From Chaenocephalus aceratus (taxonomy: Eukaryota > Chordata > Actinopteri > Perciformes > Channichthyidae): a stretch of DNA of 64,000 nt. Positions 37,218-47,746 of this stretch are shown here, in pieces. The position numbers and the translations under genes were made by a program. The notes under the pieces are model-generated. The model was not told the origin of the DNA. It saw nothing but the letters and a program-made list of their open reading frames with translations, and searched no databases. Position 1 is the first letter of the stretch; every line of letters starts with the position of its first letter. Location of the stretch: NCBI GenBank assembly GCA_023974075.1, contig CM043785.1, positions 22,261,169 through 22,325,168 on the forward strand. Direction: 5' to 3'.

Positions 37218-37479
37218 CAGCCCCTCCTTCTTCCCTCCGTGAATGTGTTCCCGCCGCCTCGAGAGATGCCTAAACACCATCCTCAAGTCCGCACAAACAC
37301 ATGTCACACGTTGATTGATTCATAAAACATTTGCCACTGACGCATCCAGGCTGAGGGCTGAGGGCGCAGCTCAAAAAGATGAAAAGAAAATCAATAAAAC
37401 CAATAAACAGCCCGCCAATTTGTTTCCCTTTTGAGAGCAGCTACGGCATCTCTCAAAAGGCGGATTATTGACGGGTCTG

Positions 37480-37705
37480 TGAAGGCACCACCGCCACGCG
37501 CACACGCAGTGCCGGCTGGGGCTTTAAGGGCACCACCGTCACGCGCATGCGCAGTGCCGGCTGGGGTCGTGAAGGCTCCACCGTCACACGCATGCGCAGT
37601 GCCGGCTGGAGCTGTAAAGACACCACCGGCACGCGCAGGCGCGGTGCCGGCTGGAGCTGTGAAGGCACCACCGTCACACGCATGCGCAGTGCCGGCTGGA
37701 GCCGT
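37480..37705 (+). repeat. Five copies of a 45-bp GC-rich tandem repeat
   Basis: GTGCCGGCTGG recurs at 37509, 37554, 37599, 37644 and 37689, a strict 45-bp period. Units read as 15-residue repeats of the type HACAVPAGAVKAPPS and stay open in more than one frame. They lie where the reverse transcriptase should be. Confidence 0.92.
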
Positions 37706-38039
37706 AAGCGTGACATCTCAGCTGGCTCTAAGGAGCATACAGCAGGAGATACTCACGACATCTGTCTGGGTTTCTCAAAACAGTTACACATTATCTGTTT
37801 TCACAAGCCCAGAGAGAGTCAACCCATATTCTGGAGAGATAGGTTCTCTCTCTCCTAGAAAGAAGGGTTTTATCTATAATGCCCGCCGAGCAGAGTCAGA
37901 TCACGCAGACAAATGTCCTCGTAAAGCACCCGCTCAACATGGGTCTCATAATAAAACTAAACCCCCCGCGCCACGGCGTGCGGAGAGTATAGGTTATTAT
38001 GTAATGCGTAGTGGCACTACACCCGACTTTTCTAGTGCG

Positions 38040-38790
38040 GGACGCGCCTACGGGTGCTGTCCTTTTACGGAAGGTGGTCACCACGGACGCATGTCAGACA
38101 GGCTGATAGGGTATTTACGAAGGTCGCCCGGTGAGAGGTCTCTAGAGCAGAGACCTCCAGCGGGCGCACGTAAATCACCCGGAGCTTTTAGCGGTGTTCC
38201 CCACCCAAAAACGCTTCCTGCCTTCTCTCAGAGGACACCATGTCCTCGTGAGGACAGACAACACGATATCGTGTATGAACCGCCAGGGGAGTTTGCGTTG
38301 TCTCCAGTCACACACACTGGCACACAAACGGATCCCTTGGAGCGGCAGACGTCTCCTCTCTCTGAGAGCGACACAGGTACCGGGAGTTATGCACTTCGGG
38401 ACAGAATTACTGTCCAGAGGTGCACCACTCTATGCAGACTGGACTCCACATCCAAGGATCGTGAGTCCGCTGTGGGTGCGTTACGGCGGAGCCGCGTTAA
38501 ATCTGTTCGCATAAAGAAAAAATGCTCAATGACAGGTGTTCTCTTTAATGCACGATTTAAACGCACTGTTAGGCGGGGACGCACTCGTACACGATTGACC
38601 TCCAGGTCCTCTGTACGCGTTCCCACCCCTGGCTCTGTTACCCCCAACTCTGGCCAGAGTGAAGGATTAACGCCACACACTTACGCTGATGTTTCAGCCC
38701 TAGCCCGCAACGTACGGGCTGGCGGAGATATATCAGCTGTTGTGCGGGCAGCCATGGCAGCCCCCACCACGCAGGGACAGATTGTCTAAG
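38040..38790 (+). pseudogene. DIRS 2 RNase H remnant
   Basis: Motifs parallel to DIRS 1 are spread over shifted frames: a TTDACQTG string (about 38070, first catalytic Asp), HVLVRTDNT (about 38240), MNRQGS (about 38275), LSLRATQVPGV (about 38360) and ELLSRGAPLYADW (about 38390). The downstream LYAFPPLALLPP string (about 38610) matches the region before the recombinase in DIRS 1. Stops and frame changes break it. A 452-codon frame at 37431-38789 crosses this region but is mostly a shadow. Confidence 0.75.
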
Positions 38791-38834
38791 GCGGGGGGGG
38801 CGATCATTCACCCACGCCCAGAGCGCGGGGCACT

Positions 38835-39893
38835 ATGGGCCTGACCCGTGAGTGGTACAATCTGAATACAGTGGGACTCCCTCAGAAGGTGATAAAAACT
38901 ATTCAAAGTGCGAGAGCTTCCTCCACCAGGTCTCTTTACGACTGTAAGTGGAGGGTGTTTGAGGAGTGGTGCCTTCAAGAAGGACACATGTCTTTTCAAT
39001 GTCCTGTCGGGGTGATTTTATCATATCTACAGGACTTGATCGATAAATACAGAGCTTTCTCCACGATCAAGGTGTACCTGGCTGCTATTGCTGCATGCCA
39101 TGTGGGCTTTGAGGGTAAAACGGCTAGCCAACATCCTTTGGTCTGCCGTTTTATGAAGGGAGCTCGCAGGCTCCTCCCTGTCTCGAGGTCGCTGGTGCCC
39201 TTATGGGACCTGGCAGTGGTTTTAAATGGGCTCAGAATGACCCCATTTGAACCCCTGGAAGGAGTTGACATGAAACATCTGTCACTCAAGACAGTGCTGT
39301 TACTGGCCCTGGCATCCGCCAAGCGGGTCAGCGATATTCATGCACTGTCTGTACATCCCTCATGCACTCAGTTCGCCCCAGGGCAAACGAGAGTGTTGTT
39401 AAAGCCCAACCCTGCCTTTACACCAAAGGTGGTTGGTTCGTGTACCCCAATTGACATTGAGGCATTTCCTCCGCTGCTGGTTTCCTCCGGGGAGCAGCAG
39501 CAGGATCTGTTGTGTCTAGTCCGGGCTTTACACACATATATGGACAGATCAAAGGAGCTTCGTCTTAATGACCAACTCTTCGTGTCCTGGGCTAACCCTC
39601 ACAAGGGCAAGCCTGTTACTAAGCAACGGCTCTCCCACTGGATTGTGGAGGCAATTGCTTTGGCCTATACGAGTCAGAATTTGCAAGCACCTTCGGGTCT
39701 GCGGGCTCACTCGACTCGGGGCCTGGCTACATCCTGGGCTTTGTTCAAGGGTGTTTCCATCCAAGACATCTGTACAGCGGTGAGCTGGTCCTCGCCGCTC
39801 ACTTTTGTCCGCTTTTACAGGCTAGACGTCTCCGCTCCAAGCGTGGCCCGAGCAGTGCTGGGCACCTTGTTGAGTCGGGACTCTACCTGTTAA
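38835..39893 (+). CDS. DIRS 2 tyrosine recombinase
   Basis: A 352-residue open frame with the catalytic set of phage-integrase-type recombinases: Arg164 in SAKRVSDIHAL, His292 and Arg295 in RAHSTRGLATS, Trp318 in VSWSSP and the nucleophile Tyr328 in VRFYRLDV. The N-terminal half carries the SAM-like DNA-binding region (SSTRSLYDCKWRVFEEWC, STIKVYLAAIAACHVGF). It would insert the circular cDNA into chromosomal DNA in the nucleus. The frame is uninterrupted and of normal length, unlike the homologue of DIRS 1. The stop (TAA) is followed within 60 bp by the internal complementary region. Confidence 0.88.
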   Translation: MGLTREWYNLNTVGLPQKVIKTIQSARASSTRSLYDCKWRVFEEWCLQEGHMSFQCPVGVILSYLQDLIDKYRAFSTIKVYLAAIAACHVGFEGKTASQHPLVCRFMKGARRLLPVSRSLVPLWDLAVVLNGLRMTPFEPLEGVDMKHLSLKTVLLLALASAKRVSDIHALSVHPSCTQFAPGQTRVLLKPNPAFTPKVVGSCTPIDIEAFPPLLVSSGEQQQDLLCLVRALHTYMDRSKELRLNDQLFVSWANPHKGKPVTKQRLSHWIVEAIALAYTSQNLQAPSGLRAHSTRGLATSWALFKGVSIQDICTAVSWSSPLTFVRFYRLDVSAPSVARAVLGTLLSRDSTC

Positions 39894-39949
39894 ATTCTGG
39901 TTGATCGGTGATTTTCGAGATAAGCTCGTCTGGCAATACGGGAGCTACA

Positions 39950-40052
39950 ATATCCCATAGTGAGACATCGAACGGAGTGTTATGAATGAGAACTATAGGT
40001 TACTTACGTAACCCCAGTCCTCAGAGTAACATGAAGTGAGATGTCTCACCAG
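39950..40052. repeat. DIRS 2 internal complementary region
   Basis: The first part is complementary to the left outer end (starting GTTCTCATTC at 35039) and the second to the right outer end (ending GTAACCTATA at 40290). They meet at GAGAAC/TATAGG, which represents the circle junction. Confidence 0.88.
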
Positions 40053-41259
40053 ACGGCCCTCCTTGCTATGGTGAAGCGAGAAGAGGTGCTTATTTTGAAT
40101 GACGCATGCTTTGTGGCGCAAGCTACTTATAGGGGGTGATTTCCCCTGACACTGACGTCAAGATCACCGGCCAATCAGGATTGGCGTAATGAGATTGATG
40201 CTTCTGTTTGCTCCGCGATGAGGCGCATCCCATAGTGAGACATCTCACTTCATGTTACTCTGATAACTGGGGTTACGTAAGTAACCTATAGTTTTATTGC
40301 TTATAGATTATCAGAACATTTCAAAGGGGACACAGCCACATTGGATATTAACCTATGGATTAACTACATAATCGTTTTTATCGTTTTAATGCCATTGAAG
40401 ACCAGTTTAGACCAGACAAAGAGGAAGGTGAGCCATGTTAGCCTAGCGCATTAGCGCTAGCGCCACTTGTTTTGATGTACGTTTTTGTTGATAACGTCGC
40501 GAGTTTGTATCTTTCAGTGTTGTGGTGGGCACCGTTAGATTCTGTGTCTTTACGATCATAAACAATGTGTTGGATGTGCAGCTAGGATATGTAATAGGGG
40601 AGCTAGGAGTGATTTTCGGTGCAGTAATAGGTTAGCATTTTTCGCTCGGGGCTAATTCAGAGGCTCACTGTAAGAGGATAACAGAGTAGGCCTATGTTTT
40701 ATTTTATTTTATTTTTTTCACAACAGTTGTATTTGGATGGAATGAATACCTATAGTGATAATTCAAAGTAATAAAATGATTTTTACAGTGAAAAAGTTCA
40801 AATGGAACTGATGGTTCCCAAATTACCCAGAGGTGAGTCCGCTTGGACTTTATTTTTCTAAACCTCTCTAAAAAGGTCAAATTTCACTTGTTTTGCATCA
40901 ATCTTGATACAGGGTACTTATTATATGTTATAGTTTGGATTCCTAAAGCTTTTAGTCTACTAGCCCATCATTCAAGGGTGGTTTTCACTATAAGTAATGG
41001 TTTTTTTTAGGCGGACATTAGAATTTACATGTTTTTACTGTGTTCCATCTGAATTTACTTTAAAATAAAAACATCTATATTGATTCTGACACTTCTACAT
41101 CCAACTCACAGATGTAACCTTTCTTTGAGAGAAAAGATTATTAATTTACCCCTTTTAGAAGTGAAGATATAGTCTTTGTTGTGTTAGTGGCATTTTCGAG
41201 CCTGAAACCTGAAATCAGGCTCAGGGCTTAAGAGGTTAATGAAAACGTTTTTTTTTTTT

Positions 41260-41934
41260 AATGTGCAGTACATCACTTATGGATACATGAAAAGTGCACC
41301 TCTTAGTTTTAAATGTGATAACACCAATGTGTTTCGTATCCCCTAAACCTCCAGGGATGTACACAGTTTAATACTGGCAACTTCTAATTATGGGAAATTC
41401 GAAAACGTCTTTTAAAACTACAATTCCCAGTAGAGACGTGCCATAGACCATGTTGCGACACACAATAGCCAGCATGTCAGTGTAGTTCTGGGGGGGGGGG
41501 TAGTCTGCCGCGGATTCATTCGATTTCAAAGAGCTCGGCGTAACCTTGGCGCACTGCCACTCCAACATCCAATCACAGAGCTTGAGGACTAATCACCGGG
41601 TTTGTCAAGCAAAGCGTATGTTGTAGTCCCAACAGTCGGCCATCCTAAACTCTGAAAAAACTATTTGTTTCTCCAAATCGAAGGTTAAAAACACAAAAGC
41701 ATTGTACACAATTTAAACCAATCAATGTTGTGTAATTAACAAAGATAAACTGATGTTTTTTAGTGGATGAGTAATGCAGATATCACTGTGTAATCATTTG
41801 ACAGTGAGGGGAATACTTTGCCTGTTTTCACCCCGTGAGGGTTGACGCCAACTTTACATGGACGCTGCGGAAAGACGTAGTATATACACACGTTCTCCTG
41901 GCGAGACCTCAAATATTCTTCGTATGATCTAAAC
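41260..41934. repeat. Inverted-arm element fragment (arm C)
   Basis: This is homologous, in reverse orientation, to 3990-4280 (for example TACTGGCAACTTCTAATTAT and TAGAGACGTGCCATAG) and then to 9370-9560 in the same orientation (TTGTTTCTCC, CACAATTTAAACCAATCAAT). A hAT element with TSD ATCTAAAC cuts it at 41934, and the other side continues at 52358. Confidence 0.7.
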
Positions 41935-43057
41935 CAGGGGTAGCCAACACAGTGCCCGCGGGCACTCAGTCGCCCGCAGGGGCAACGTGAGTCGCCCGCG
42001 GGGCATGTTCTACAAATAGCTCGCCAAGAAAATCCAAAATGTGTAAAATACACAAAACGAAAAATGAAATATAATTAAAAGAATCTACCCTATGCATAAA
42101 CGAAACCTAAATCATAGCGAACTCTATCTACTTACTACAACTCTATATCTATCTAACACCCCTCCTCCCCCACCCCCACAATGAATATCGACCAATCACG
42201 TTCTTGCTTGATTTGCGGGACCAGTGCATGGATGTATAATAAGAACTGGATACAGCGTGGGAGGCGGGGCCTCATTCATTCCTATGAGAGTTGCTCATTA
42301 GCGCATGATGATAAAATGGCCCAACTTTTGAGAGAGTGAAACGTCACAGATTACCCGGCATGCCTGAGAAGTACCCGTATGTGCGCTCATAGCGCATGCG
42401 CAACTTTAACCAAAATGCTCGTTCACGTCAAGCACGTCAATTTGCGTACACGTAACAGCACCGCACGTTCATGACAGCATGGTAATGATTTGTTATTATG
42501 ATGGATTTGATATTAACGAGGCGGCAGTTAGCAGCTAGCGGCTAGCTAATCATTATGCAAATGTGCACATCAATCATTATGTACTTATAATACGCCAGGG
42601 TTGCCAACTTTGGGTACCTGGCTGGAGTGAGATTTTGATATCATGGGTCTAATTACACATATGCGCACAAAATGACTGCTATCGTGTCAGCAGCGGGACC
42701 TTAGCATATATACAGGATATATATACAATATATAAAAATACACAATATTGGACACAGACTATAAAGGGCACACAGTTTCATTCACTAATGAAAGTCAAAG
42801 ACATGTTTGTTTCCACAGTTTTATTGTGTGCCTGTCGTGATAAGCAATTAATTGACTTATTGTACGATAAATAAAAATGAACTCGATACATTTCCATTTA
42901 CATGAGGATGTGACTAGCAGTTTGAAAGGATGTACTCTAATTATTATTACATATTATCATTATGTCAGTGGTCTAAAATGGTCATACAACGGTGCCGACA
43001 ATAATTTCCGGGAAAATGTATCCAACAAAATGAATTATCGTGAAAGGCCTATACATG

Positions 43058-43060
<3 letters not shown>

Positions 43061-43094
<34 letters not shown>
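43061..43094. repeat. (CA)n microsatellite
   Basis: Seventeen CA dinucleotides in a row inside the hAT element 42596-43986. Confidence 0.95.
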
Positions 43095-43098
<4 letters not shown>

Positions 43099-43683
43099 AA
43101 TCTACAGACTTACTCCAAACTGCCAAATATATTAATTAACACACTCTCACTCTCATATACTCTTTGACTCTATTTTGGCCTAGAACAATAAGCAACAGAC
43201 TTTTACTTTTTTATAATTTCTACTGGATCTTAGATCTGCGCATGCGCAATACGGGTCGGCAGTTGCGGCTCCAGAGTATTTTTGTTGGGTAATCTATGGT
43301 AGGGCTAACCCATACAGTGGTGGGGCTCAAGTCAGTATTTGCAATGTAATTACATACACGCTCCACACGCGTGGCAGGTTTAGATCATTTCCCTGTCTCA
43401 ATCCAAATTGAACTGTATGAAATCAAAAGGCACATTTGTCTTGTAGTAAATAAAAAGGGCGACCTGGAGCCAATCCTGGAATTTCCCCACAGGTGAAAGA
43501 GTTGACATGCTGAAAACCCAACCCCTGCAGGGGGGTCTGGGGGGATTCTCCCCCACGAGATTTTTTGAAATACTAACATAAAATACACATTCTGGTACTC
43601 TCTTGAGAAGAAAAATTGTTCTGTGTGCCAAAATGAAAGACAGCCCACACACCTATCAATCATCAAACCGTGGGGTCTTATTT

Positions 43684-43715
43684 CATTACGTGTTGATTTC
43701 TATCAACACGTAATG
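43684..43715. repeat. Perfect 14-bp palindrome with 4-nt loop
   Basis: CATTACGTGTTGAT and its exact complement are separated by TTCT. It lies in the hAT element 42596-43986, without a U-tract or other terminator context. Confidence 0.9.
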
Positions 43716-44083
43716 TTGTATCGATGTATATAGAGATGTACTACAGCAAAAGTATTCTCCGTCAGGACTTCCTGCAACAACACCACGCCGTTATCTTCAT
43801 TCTGATTGGCCAGAAGACATTATCAAAGATGTTCTATTGAGAAGACGATCACTACGTGACAAAAGTTTTCAAAACCGTTTCTAGTCTTCGGTATTCTTGT
43901 TTTTGGCGTGAGAATAGTTTGGGCAGCGTGAGATTGAGAGTGAAAGCGTGTGTCGCACGCCTGATGCGTGAGAGTTGGCAACCCTGTATTATGCTGTAAC
44001 AGGATCTAGTGATATCCAAGCAACAGAGCTTCATTTAGCATGAAAGAATGATTGCACTGTATATATATATATATTAGGGCTGT

Positions 44084-44165
44084 CAGTCGATTAAAATATT
44101 TAATCGCGATTAATCGCATGATTGTCCATAGTTAATCGCGATTAATCGCAAATTAATCGCACATT
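44084..44165. repeat. hAT-type terminus fragment, TTAATCGCGATTAATCG
   Basis: TAGGGCTGTCAGTCGATTAA followed by repeated AATCGCGATTAATCGCA strings is a common fish hAT-like end. The opposite end is not found, so this is a fragment. Confidence 0.55.
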
Positions 44166-44373
44166 TTTGATCTGTTCGAAATGTACCTTAGAGGAATATT
44201 TTTCATATTCTTATCAACATATGAGTGGACAAATATGCTTTATGCTAATGTTTATTATCATTTGAACAATGACAAATACTCTCATGAATATTAAACACAA
44301 CAACCTCTGAACATTACAAATATTCGCCTCAATTCAACCTGGAACCTCTCTCATACAATAATACAATACAAAT

Positions 44374-44374
<1 letters not shown>

Positions 44375-44443
<69 letters not shown>
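44375..44443. repeat. (GT)n microsatellite
   Basis: About 34 GT dinucleotides, directly abutting the left end of the inverted-arm element. Confidence 0.95.
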
Positions 44444-44444
<1 letters not shown>

Positions 44445-45817
44445 AACACGTTCTCACTCCCATCCCGTCACATGTTGACGGACGGTCAGGGCCCCTCCCC
44501 GTTGCTATATTACGTACAGGGTACCCCTTGCCCGTCAGGCTTCTACGGGCAGGGCGTCCCATAGATAGACCTTCATTGCGGACAGCGGACCCCTTGACCG
44601 TCAGGCTTCTACGGGCAGGGCGTCCCATAGACCTTCATAGACCACGTGATCAACAACGATGGCCGACCTTCATGTTATTCTCGGTGGAAAATGCCTATTT
44701 TAAGGTTCATTTGGCCATTAAAATGCGTTTTGATGTCATTTTATGCGAGTAATGAGTTTTTATTTCTGATTATTTGTGCAGTACATGTACATGATGTTTA
44801 GTTTGCTAGTTATGACGAAGATTACTTCATGAATGCTAACGTTTTTTTGGTGGAAATGTGTTTTTTCACAGCAAAGTCACCCTCTGTACTTGGACTTATT
44901 GGGAGAATCTAAAGGCAAGAACATCCCAAATATTCATTTAGGTCTTTATTTTAGACCTTTAGTGTTGCCGTCTGTGAGGAAAATACATGGGGCTCAGAGC
45001 CTCGTATTTTTAAAATCTTTTTTTCCTTCTAATTTGTTATTCTTTTCAAAATAACACACTTTTATTTACTCACCAATAACACACAATTATCCTTGCTTTT
45101 ATTTATTGGTTTAATTCCATAATCTCTGTCTTTTTTGGCGTTCGTCAGGAACTGAATTTCAAAATAAAAATAACCGGAAACAGACGTAGGCATTTCGAGC
45201 GATTACCCAAGATCCTCAGCTACGCTGATTGGATGTTTTAGCCGCAATGCATGCTGGGAATTGGTGTTTATATTATATGAAATCCGGAAAACATTTTAAA
45301 AGAATAAAATAATACTTAATTCCGAGTGCTCTTGCTTTTCTCTTTGAAAGTCATCACATAACGGCATTGTAATACACGGTTCGGCTGCATTAAATATTAC
45401 AGATCTGCCATAGTTCTTTATGTAATAGAGCCCTGATGAGAAGACCTTTGGAAAAACTGAAGAAATGCCGCCGAAACTGAATACTTGACGTGGATCATAA
45501 ATATATCAACAATTAAAAAACATCTTCAATTTCTCTTCACACAATACGTCTCCTTGCAGTATCAACACTAATTCGGCTGACTTTTACATTTGATATAATT
45601 CATAGATAGGTTATATTTACACCATAACGGTGCACAGCTGATATAAAAGGACTTGTAGTTTTTGAAAGATATTACTGATTTGAATTGGATTGAATTTTGA
45701 ATGTAAGAATGTAAATACTGAGTCTGAACTAGTATAGCAATATGCTGTAAAATTATGTGAAAGCATGAATAAAACTACACATCTTCAGATGTTGTACATA
45801 CAAGTGTCTGTGTGTAC

Positions 45818-46999
45818 CAGTGTTGTAGTCAAGTCACCAATTCACGAGTCCAAGTCACCCTCGAGTCACCACTCTTCGAGTCCGAGTCCAAGTCCGAGTC
45901 ACCAAGGGAGAGTCGTAGTCGAGTCCGAGTCCAAGTCCGAGTCACCCAAGGAGTGTCCAAGTCGAGTCCGAGTCCGAATCATCATTCCCTGTGTTCGAGT
46001 CCGAGTCCAATTCCGAGTCACTTAAGAAGTCCAAGTCAAGTCCGAGTCACAAGTCTTCATGTATTAATCTTCGTGGATATATGTTTTGAAATGTAGCTGC
46101 TCCTCTACATTGCTGTTATCCTGTCTATTGAACTGCTGTGAAGCGACTTTGGCTACAATTCTTGTAATAGGTGCTATACAAATATAAAGCTTATTTCTAA
46201 TATTAATATTATTATTATATATAAATAAACTATATTTAAAATGAGTTACCTTTTAGAGAAGTGATTATATTTGTATGCCAATATTTTCCTATGGTAAAGT
46301 TTTCGTTTTGCACTTTTATTTTGATAGTAATAAGATCGGGACTCTTATTTTGAAGGAACTTTTACGGGTTATATCAGTTTACGATAAAGATTTAGCCCCA
46401 GAAAGCACATGGCTACTTAGCATGCAAAATGATGTCATTATGCATGTTCAGTAGCCATGTGCTTTCGTGTTATCGGCTGAATCTTTATTTATTGATTAGA
46501 TCACGTTACTCTGATGATACTAGTGTTCAAGACAGCCTATATGTCTGAACTCGATCCTTAGAGTAATGTGTTACGGAGCCTTCTCTTCTATATTGTTTCC
46601 ACATAACGAGCATTTTGCGCTGCTCTTTTCCAATGTGGAAGCAGAATGTGTGAAAGCATACAGCATGATACGGGGTGTGTCTGTAGACATCTCTAGACTG
46701 GAATAGCGGGGCCCAGTACGTGAACTCGCCATACAGGATAGAGGACATCAGACTCCAGAGAAAATGTGCTCGAGTCCGAGTCCAAGTCGGAGCGTCAATG
46801 TACGAGTCGAGTCCGAGTCATCGTGGGGGGGGAATTCACGAGTCCGAGTCCGAGTCCAAGTCATCCTGCGCGAGAATTCACGAGTCCAAGTCCGAGTCTC
46901 GTCAATCAGTGCGCGAGTCAGAGTCGAGTCACGAGTCCCGAAAATCGGCACTCAAGTCCGACTCGAGTCCGAGTCCAGGACTCGAGTACTCCATCTCTG
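45818..46999. mobile_element. hAT MITE with CGAGTC minisatellite arms
   Basis: The 8-bp duplication GTGTGTAC lies at 45810-45817 and 47000-47007. The ends are CAGTGTTGTAGTC on the left and the complement of CAGAGATGGAGTA on the right. Both subterminal regions (45840-46045 and 46760-46990) consist of degenerate CGAGTC/CAAGTC hexamers. Unusually for a foldback, they run in the same orientation on both sides. A long imperfect hairpin sits in the middle (46385-46487). All frames through the repeats are Ser/Arg/Glu-rich artefacts. Confidence 0.85.
46385..46487. repeat. Hairpin-forming inverted repeat
   Basis: GAAAGCACATGGCTACT (46401-46417) is exactly complementary to 46450-46466. Flanking TAAAGATTTAGCC/GGCTGAATCTTTA and the inner GCATGCA...TGCATG also pair, giving arms of almost 50 bp. 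It is in the centre of the MITE 45818-46999. Confidence 0.85.
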
Positions 47000-47305
47000 G
47001 TGTGTACCTTGTGTGCACCGCCTAGTGGTTAAAGCACGTTATTGAATTATTGTTTTTATGTGTTATATTTGATTAAAAAAATATTAAGAGTACATATACT
47101 TTCATAGGGGGAAAGTAGAAGGTCTGTGATAGAAATATAGAATATAAAAAAATCAAGAAGATACTATAAGTGATCTCTACAATAAAACAGTTTAGTGCAG
47201 GATGTACAAAGATATTAATAGGAGGAGGTGAAAAACAGAAAAACGAATTAACCTTTATTTAAACATTAAATAACAGATTAATATCTTCTTTTAAATAAGA
47301 AAAAA

Positions 47306-47333
47306 TCTATCTATCTATCTATCTATCTATCTA
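47306..47333. repeat. (ATCT)n microsatellite
   Basis: Seven TCTA/ATCT tetramers between the MITE and the family F core block. Confidence 0.9.
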
Positions 47334-47395
47334 CAGATAAATATTAAGCCTGACAAAGTACTTAACGTCTAATATATTGCTTTCCTGCAATGTTA

Positions 47396-47710
47396 ACTAT
47401 GTTGAAGCACTTATTTTAACTGATATTATACATATGGATTATACTCTTATGTATGTAGATAGAATAAGAAATGTGCAGAATATGACAGTTTAATGGTGGA
47501 GGTACACACATATTGATAGATGTCTTGTAATGCACTGTTGAGGGAACTGTGACCCAAGTTTTTCATTCATTGCATAACTACACCGTAGTTGTGTATATGA
47601 TATGTCAATAAACCTTTAAAATCTTGAAATCTTGAAAGGGATGTGCAAAATAGCCATAATATACAGTCTTTAATTAACTATTAGTAGAGAATAACGAGTA
47701 ATTAATATAC
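47396..47710. repeat. Family F core block with an inverted segment
   Basis: 47490-47710 matches 8170-8400 in the same orientation, while 47396-47460 matches 8095-8160 in reverse. The adjacent blocks therefore differ in relative orientation between copies. Confidence 0.75.
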
Positions 47711-47746
47711 TTTATTACTCGTTTCCATTAATGTCAATTGCAGATA

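Larger units (their letters stand above)
35039..40291 (+). mobile_element. DIRS-type retrotransposon 2, lacking RT core
   Basis: Inverted terminal repeats lie at about 35070-35235 and 40063-40240. The internal complementary region at about 39950-40052 joins the complement of the left end (ending GAATGAGAAC) to that of the right end (TATAGGTTACTTACG). No target duplication is evident. Gene order is gag-like, RNase H remnant, tyrosine recombinase. The segment that should carry the reverse-transcriptase palm, between about 37217 and 38040, is replaced by noncoding sequence and a 45-bp tandem repeat. It is inserted in the TTAA element 34159-41235. Confidence 0.88.
34159..41235. mobile_element. 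TTAA-flanked DNA transposon split by DIRS 2
   Basis: TTAA lies at 34155-34158 and 41236-41239. The ends start CCTCTTAAACCC on the left and are complementary to CCTCTTAAGCCC on the right. Without the DIRS insert it is about 1.8 kb. No transposase frame is recognised, so it is probably non-autonomous. A TTAA duplication points to piggyBac-type transposition. Confidence 0.75.
42596..43986. mobile_element. hAT element, CAGGGTTGCCAACT ends
   Basis: Both ends read CAGGGTTGCCAACT inward. The flanking octamers TAATACGC (42588-42595) and TATTATGC (43987-43994) agree at six of eight positions, which fits a mutated 8-bp target duplication. The interior has a (CA)n tract (43061-43094) and a perfect 14-bp stem hairpin at 43684-43715. 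There are no coding motifs. Confidence 0.75.

Noticed and set aside
37431..38789. 452-codon frame as a novel DIRS protein
   Set aside because: It starts in the 45-bp repeat and then runs out of frame over the RNase H remnant, whose motifs are read in other frames.
43684..43715. Rho-independent terminator
   Set aside because: The hairpin has no following T-tract and bacterial-type terminators are not expected in a fish intron.
45840..46990. CRISPR-like array of short repeats (CGAGTC units)
   Set aside because: The units are degenerate hexamers without spacers of regular length, in a vertebrate genome and inside a hAT MITE with a perfect TSD.
46760..47045. Ser/Arg/Glu-rich open frames of 90-100 codons
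   Set aside because: They translate the CGAGTC minisatellite in all frames and both strands.
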